Origin: Erwinia sp. E602
GTDB lineage: Bacteria; Pseudomonadota; Gammaproteobacteria; Enterobacterales; Enterobacteriaceae
Length of the DNA stretch: 64,000 nt
NCBI RefSeq assembly: GCF_018141005.1
Contig: NZ_CP046582.1
Span: 4,216,001-4,280,000, forward strand
Direction: 5' to 3'
The notes below the pieces were generated by a model. The model ran no database searches, was not told where the DNA came from, and was given only the letters and a program-made list of their open reading frames with translations. Shown in pieces: positions 59,495 to 64,000 of the stretch (position 1 is the first letter of the stretch; the number at the start of each line of letters is the position of its first letter). The position numbers and the translations under genes are program-made.

Positions 59495-61596
59495 TGCTTC
59501 AGGGCGTTCATCGCCATTGTGATATCAACGTCTTGCAATAATCCGGAAGGTGGCGATTTAACCAGCTGCGGGCAGAGACGTTCCACGTCGGCCAGCAGAG
59601 CAATCGCCTGCGAGTGATTCCAGTGCGCATGTTCAGAAACCGACTGGCGCGCTAACCACTGCGCCGTCTGGCTGGCTGAAACACCCTCCTGCCGGGCTAA
59701 GTAGCCTAACAGTTCTGGAATCAAGTTTTGTAAATTTTGTTGGCGCAATGGTAAAGGCACGGCGCGCAGCATCACCCGCTGCGCGTCGTTGTGCAGATCG
59801 ATACCCAGCTGGTTCAGCAGCCCGGCACAGCGGCCAATCGTGGCTATTTCAGCCTTATCTAACTGCAGCCGCACCGGGATCAGCAGCGGCTGCGGCTTCA
59901 GTCCTTCACTCCCCGGCTCCAGCTGTGCCTGTTTCAGCCAGCGTTCGGCCACGCTGAGCGACAACAGCGTCAGACGGTTTTTGCTTTCCAGCAGCGCATA
60001 CTGCTGTTGCACCACCGTCAACACGCGGCCAAAGCTCTGAGCATGGCCGCTTAGCGGGGCGTCGACCGCTGCCGTGGCACGCGGCGCAGTGGCGGCGGGC
60101 GGGGAAGAAACATCAGCCTGCGCATAAGGCTGTTTCGGCTCTTCTCCACGCCCCGCCGCCGGCGTGGTCATCAGCTGGCGGTACAGTGCGCCTTCGCGCT
60201 GCTGATACTGCGGCAGCTGGCCGGGCCAGCCCGCCTCCGTTGCAGCGGCGGCCCCGGTGCGGCTGCCGTTGTCTGCATGTGTCGTTGGGTAGGTTCGTGC
60301 CTGTATGCCTGCCTCAGCACCTGTGTCTGCGCCTGCCTTTGTGCCCGCATCTGAATTTGTGGCTGCAGTTGTGCCTGTACCTGCATTTGTACCGGCACCC
60401 ACATTTGCGGCTGAACCTGGCCTGGTGTCTGTTCCGGTAGCGGCATCGGGTGCGGGTACGGCGAACCCGCCCCGTTCTGTATCACCGCGGTTTCGCCCGG
60501 CGGCCGGTGAGGCAAAGTGATTCTCTCCCGCCGCCTGACGGTTTTCCGGCTGCCAGCGTTCGGACGACTGCGCAGCAACGTCTGGCAGCGTGGGCGCTTC
60601 ACAGGCCTGCAGCACGCTGATCACGCCCTGGTAAATAAAATCGTGCACCAGCCGCGACTGATGGAAGCGCACCTCATGCTTGGCCGGATGCACGTTGACA
60701 TCAACCTGGTGCGGGTCGATCTCCAGATAGAGCACATAGGCCGGTTGATGGCCATCGCCGAGCTTGTCCTGATAGGCCTGGCGAATCGCATGGCCGATGA
60801 GCCGGTCGCGCATCATGCGGCCGTTGACATAGCAGTACTGCAGCTCGCTCAGCGCCTTCGACCCGACCGGATCGGCCACCCAGCCCTGCAGGATCAGATC
60901 GCCATGCTGCCATTCAATGCGCAGCGCATGGCTGATAAAGGTGGATCCGCAGATCGCCGCCAGCCGCCGTTCACGCTGCGTGGGATCGCTGGCACCGCGA
61001 TACTGACGCACCAGCTTGCCGTTGTGGCTAAGGGAGAAAGCCACGTCGAAGCGCGCCAGCGCAATACGGCGGATCACTTCATCAATATGGGTAAATTCGG
61101 TTTTCTCGGTGCGCATAAACTTGCGCCGCGCCGGGGTGTTGTAGAACAGGTCCAGCACTTCCAGCGTGGTGCCCTGCGGGTGGGCGGCCGGTTTCAGGGT
61201 TACCGCCTGGTCACGCCCTTCGGCGTAAGCCTGCCAGGCTTCGCTCTGCTCCGCCGTGCGCGAGGTCAGCAGCAGACGCGACACCGAGCTGATACTGGCC
61301 AGCGCTTCACCGCGAAAACCGAGGCTGGCGATCGCTTCCAGATCGTCGAGAGTGCTGATTTTACTGGTGGCATGACGCGCCAGCGCCATTGCCAGCTCCT
61401 CTTTACCGATGCCGCAGCCGTTATCGCGAATGCGGATCAGCTTAGCCCCCCCCTTCTCGATATCGATATCGATGCGGGTCGCGCCGGCATCCAGGCAGTT
61501 TTCCACCAGCTCTTTCACCACCGACGCCGGGCGCTCAACCACCTCACCGGCGGCAATCTGATTGGCAAGCTGGGGGGGTAAGATCTGAATGGGCAT
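59491..61596 (-). CDS. mutL: DNA mismatch repair protein MutL, long-linker form
   Basis: GHKL ATPase that connects MutS to MutH and UvrD in methyl-directed mismatch repair. The N-terminal ATPase domain is intact ([34 protein letters not shown]). The C-terminal dimerisation domain starts near [10 protein letters not shown] and lacks an endonuclease motif, as in other MutH-containing bacteria. At 701 residues it exceeds E. coli MutL (615) because the linker encoded by about 60230-60465 is an Ala/Gly/Thr-rich degenerate repeat using many ACA and GCA codons. The ATG at 61596 is used for [18 protein letters not shown], with GAGGAG upstream; two in-frame starts precede it by 3 and 6 bp. Confidence 0.97.
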   Translation of the reverse strand: MPIQILPPQLANQIAAGEVVERPASVVKELVENCLDAGATRIDIDIEKGGAKLIRIRDNGCGIGKEELAMALARHATSKISTLDDLEAIASLGFRGEALASISSVSRLLLTSRTAEQSEAWQAYAEGRDQAVTLKPAAHPQGTTLEVLDLFYNTPARRKFMRTEKTEFTHIDEVIRRIALARFDVAFSLSHNGKLVRQYRGASDPTQRERRLAAICGSTFISHALRIEWQHGDLILQGWVADPVGSKALSELQYCYVNGRMMRDRLIGHAIRQAYQDKLGDGHQPAYVLYLEIDPHQVDVNVHPAKHEVRFHQSRLVHDFIYQGVISVLQACEAPTLPDVAAQSSERWQPENRQAAGENHFASPAAGRNRGDTERGGFAVPAPDAATGTDTRPGSAANVGAGTNAGTGTTAATNSDAGTKAGADTGAEAGIQARTYPTTHADNGSRTGAAAATEAGWPGQLPQYQQREGALYRQLMTTPAAGRGEEPKQPYAQADVSSPPAATAPRATAAVDAPLSGHAQSFGRVLTVVQQQYALLESKNRLTLLSLSVAERWLKQAQLEPGSEGLKPQPLLIPVRLQLDKAEIATIGRCAGLLNQLGIDLHNDAQRVMLRAVPLPLRQQNLQNLIPELLGYLARQEGVSASQTAQWLARQSVSEHAHWNHSQAIALLADVERLCPQLVKSPPSGLLQDVDITMAMNALKQ

Positions 61597-61762
61597 CATC
61601 ACTCCTCAATTATTCCATCGCGGCATTGACCGGCAGTACGCGGTGCTTAAGCCAGCGTGCGTTTCCGGCCGGGCGGCTGCAAGGGGGCCAGCCCGGATCT
61701 TCTCAGTGTGCACCCGGCCAGGAAACCGGCGGCAGAAACCGGGAACCTCCACGTTCAGCCGC

Positions 61763-63457
61763 TCAGGATGCCGGAATGGTCAGCGTCTGCCCCAGCATCA
61801 CGTTCTGCGACTTCATTTTATTCGCCTGCTGGATCGCCTGCGGGCTGACGCCGTAATGCGCCGCGATCGCCGTCAGCGAGTCACCGCGCACCACCTTATG
61901 CCGCTGGGCGCGTTTCGGTCTGGCGTGGTTTGCTGCCTGTGTTACCACGCGGGCCGTCTGCGCCCCCGCCGGCACCTTCAGCCGCTGACCCACCCATACC
62001 ACATCTTTCTTCAGCGTATTCATACCGCGCAGGGTGGCCATGCTGGCACCGTACTGCGCGGCGATACCGGACAAGGTTTCCCCGCGCTTAACCACGTGAC
62101 GCTGCACGGCACCGGTGTAGACGGTGCCAGCCGGGGCCGGTTCAGGCTCTGCGTTAACCGCCGCTGCGGACTGCAACGGTCGGTTTTCCTCCTTTGGGAC
62201 GGATTGTAGCGGGTGCGCCAGGAAGTAGTTGCGCAAGCCTTTATAGATCGACTCGGCAATCTTCTGCTGGTATGCGCTACTGCCAAGCAGTCGCTCCTCC
62301 GAAGGGTTGCTGATAAAGCCGGTTTCCACCAGCAGGGAAGGAATATCCGGCGAGCGCAGGACGCCCAGGCTGGCATGTTCCGGTCGGCGCTTGTGCAGCG
62401 CGCCGACGCGCTGCAGCTGAGCAATCACTTTTACCGCCACGTCGTAGCCTACACGCTGTGAGTGGCCAAACTGCAGGTCGAGCACCGCCTGGCTGAGGTA
62501 CGGGTCTGCCTGGCTGTTGGCCAGCAGGTCGCCGGCACCGCCCAGCAGTTCCGACTGTTTCTCGTGCTGTTCCAGCCAGCCGGCCATTTCGCTGTTGGCG
62601 CGACGGTTAGACAGCACCCACACTGAGGCACCTGACGCGCTACGGCTGGGGGCGGCATCGGCATGGATCGATACCAGAAGATTCGCATTCTGCTTGCGCG
62701 CCACGTCGGAACGCCCCATCACCGAGATAAAGTAGTCGCCGTCGCGGGTCATCACCCCCTTAAACATCGGGTCGGCGTTCAGCAGCTCTTTCAGCTTGCG
62801 GGCGATGGCGATGGTAACATTTTTCTCTTTTAGCCCGCTGGGCCCGATGGCACCCGGGTCCTGACCGCCGTGGCCGGCATCAATCGCCACGATCGCCACA
62901 TCGCTGCTGCTGGCACGGGAGGTACGCGGACGTGCGACCTGGTTACCGCTGGTGACGGTGGTCACCGGATTTGCGCCAAACGGATTTTTCGCCGGTTCAC
63001 TGCTGACCGGTGCCGGACGTGAGGTACCCGCGCTGCTGACCGGGGCCGGACGTGCGGCCGGTTTCGCCGGCTGGCGGCTGCTGATGGTAAACACCACGTT
63101 ATAAGTGCTGCCGTTGCGCTGGGTCACCGCGCGGGTTTTACCGGCCTCCGTCAGCTCAAACACCAGACGGATGCTCTGGCTGTCTTTCGCCTCGCTGGAG
63201 CGGATGCGTTTAACCAGGTTCTCGCCGCTAAATTCGAGCGGTAGCCCCTTCACCACGCCGCTCTGGCGGATATCCAGCACCACCCGCTCCGGGTTATGCA
63301 ACGGGAAAAAGGCGTACACCGGCTGCCCGGCAAAGCTGAGTTTTACCGTGGCTTCGTTGCTGCCGTTAGCCACCTGAATATCCGAAAGATTGGCCGCCAG
63401 CGTACTGAAGGTGCAGCACAGCAGCGCCAGCATCAGCCAGGACTTCACCTGCCTCAT
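61763..63457 (-). CDS. amiB: N-acetylmuramoyl-L-alanine amidase AmiB, two LysM domains
   Basis: Periplasmic zinc amidase that cuts septal peptidoglycan after activation by EnvC. The 564-residue protein has a signal peptide (ending FSTLAA), an AMIN domain (about 22-130), a Ser/Pro/Ala-rich linker and the Amidase_3 domain with zinc ligands in [12 protein letters not shown], the Glu of [10 protein letters not shown] and VSIHADA, and catalytic Glu in [13 protein letters not shown]. Two C-terminal LysM domains follow ([19 protein letters not shown] and [19 protein letters not shown]); E. coli AmiB (445) has one. The ATG overlaps the tsaE stop. A 166-bp gap with an imperfect hairpin separates it from mutL. 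Confidence 0.97.
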   Translation of the reverse strand: MRQVKSWLMLALLCCTFSTLAANLSDIQVANGSNEATVKLSFAGQPVYAFFPLHNPERVVLDIRQSGVVKGLPLEFSGENLVKRIRSSEAKDSQSIRLVFELTEAGKTRAVTQRNGSTYNVVFTISSRQPAKPAARPAPVSSAGTSRPAPVSSEPAKNPFGANPVTTVTSGNQVARPRTSRASSSDVAIVAIDAGHGGQDPGAIGPSGLKEKNVTIAIARKLKELLNADPMFKGVMTRDGDYFISVMGRSDVARKQNANLLVSIHADAAPSRSASGASVWVLSNRRANSEMAGWLEQHEKQSELLGGAGDLLANSQADPYLSQAVLDLQFGHSQRVGYDVAVKVIAQLQRVGALHKRRPEHASLGVLRSPDIPSLLVETGFISNPSEERLLGSSAYQQKIAESIYKGLRNYFLAHPLQSVPKEENRPLQSAAAVNAEPEPAPAGTVYTGAVQRHVVKRGETLSGIAAQYGASMATLRGMNTLKKDVVWVGQRLKVPAGAQTARVVTQAANHARPKRAQRHKVVRGDSLTAIAAHYGVSPQAIQQANKMKSQNVMLGQTLTIPAS

Positions 63458-63930
63458 GCTTCCCCCTCCGCGCGCGCGAACTGCTGCAGCATCTGCTCAC
63501 CGTTAGCCGAGCGGGCACGCAGCTCGGCCTGGCGCGCGTGGCCCTGGTAGCTGAGATGCAGTTCGAGATCGGGTTCAGGCAGTACGCCGGTGCCCTGCTG
63601 CGGCCACTCGACCAGACAGATACTGTCGTCACCGAAGTAGTCACGGATGCCCATAAATTCCAGCTCTTCCGGATCGGCAAGGCGGTACAGGTCAAAATGA
63701 TAGACGCGGCGATCGGGCAGCACGTAGGGCTCCACCAGCGTATAGGTCGGGCTTTTTACGTTGCCCTGATGCCCCAGCGCCTGCAGGAATCCACGGCTGA
63801 AGGTGGTTTTTCCTGCACCGAGATCGCCATAAAGATAGAGGGTCGCCGCGCCATCACAGGCGCGGGCCAGCCGGGCACCCATTGCGAGAGTTGCTGCCTC
63901 ATCGGGCAACGCGATTACACAGGTCATCAT
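63454..63930 (-). CDS. tsaE: tRNA threonylcarbamoyladenosine biosynthesis ATPase TsaE
   Basis: ATPase that works with TsaB and TsaD to attach the threonylcarbamoyl group to A37 of ANN-decoding tRNAs. The 158-residue product has the P-loop [18 protein letters not shown], the conserved [12 protein letters not shown] and the [18 protein letters not shown] segment. It starts [11 protein letters not shown] as in E. coli; the ATG overlaps the nnr stop (ATGA), and its own stop overlaps amiB. Confidence 0.98.
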   Translation of the reverse strand: MMTCVIALPDEAATLAMGARLARACDGAATLYLYGDLGAGKTTFSRGFLQALGHQGNVKSPTYTLVEPYVLPDRRVYHFDLYRLADPEELEFMGIRDYFGDDSICLVEWPQQGTGVLPEPDLELHLSYQGHARQAELRARSANGEQMLQQFARAEGEA

Positions 63931-64000
63931 TCTTTTATATTCGACATCTCAGGATTAACAAACAGATACAGCCAGGAGAACAGATCGGTTGCCAGCATAC
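63927..64000 (-). CDS. nnr: ADP-dependent NAD(P)H-hydrate dehydratase/epimerase Nnr, C-terminal end only
   Basis: Only the last 24 codons lie inside the window; they read [20 protein letters not shown] followed by three residues and the stop, like the C-terminus of E. coli Nnr (YjeF). The protein repairs hydrated NAD(P)H. The stop overlaps the tsaE start, which is the usual nnr-tsaE junction. The 5' part is beyond the right edge. Confidence 0.85.
   Translation of the reverse strand, partial: MLATDLFSWLYLFVNPEMSNIKE

Overview
The window is a GC-rich enterobacterial chromosome segment. Gene content, gene order and close protein matches to E. coli K-12 place it in Enterobacterales. The combination of housekeeping blocks and accessory islands (raf, a DUF1120-type fimbria, a dgaEF-like cluster) resembles Erwiniaceae (Erwinia/Pantoea group), but that family-level call is an inference. 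There is no phage, IS element, CRISPR array, tRNA or rRNA. The only classical RNA gene is rnpB, cut by the left edge.

Layout, left to right. (1) 1-5040: 3'-truncated rnpB (minus) carrying an ERIC repeat in its P12 helix, then rsmI and divergent lpoA-yraN-diaA-dolP. (2) 5089-12845: an accessory minus-strand operon. It encodes a stand-alone PRD protein, an SFCGS protein, DUF4312, two membrane proteins (DUF4311, DUF4310), an amidohydrolase, a DgaE-like PLP ammonia lyase and a DgaF-like aldolase. A PTS-domain regulator follows downstream. It looks like uptake and breakdown of an acylated amino-sugar acid by a poorly characterised transporter-like complex. (3) 13192-18439: cybC and a raffinose/melibiose operon (rafR-rafA-rafB) with twin operators. 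(4) 18534-26209: pmbA, darP, mpl, fbp, an HDAC-family amidohydrolase and an orphan chemoreceptor with a sigma-28 promoter. (5) 26619-31099: ppa and a three-gene chaperone-usher cluster. (6) 31514-45307: ytfP-tamB-tamA, paeA (ytfL) with a long leader, ytfK, ytfJ, cysQ, cpdB, fklB, ytfB. (7) 45403-49265: ribosomal operon rpsF-priB-rpsR-rplI, yjfP, bsmA, rlmB. (8) 49369-64000: rnr, nsrR, purA, yjeT, hflC, hflK, hflX, hfq, miaA, mutL, amiB, tsaE and the end of nnr, the conserved superoperon seen in E. coli.

Regions 3-8 follow the E. coli order from about 94 to 96 minutes with insertions. Region 1 belongs to the E. coli 70-71 minute area, so the junction lies at the accessory operon of region 2.

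The most interesting items are: the ERIC element inside RNase P RNA and its second copy after purA; the DUF4310/4311/4312-SFCGS-PRD system; three degenerate 46-49 bp tandem repeats before its regulator gene; a long structured leader before paeA; a hexanucleotide-like expansion in the MutL linker; and two intergenic microsatellites with 7-bp and 8-bp units.
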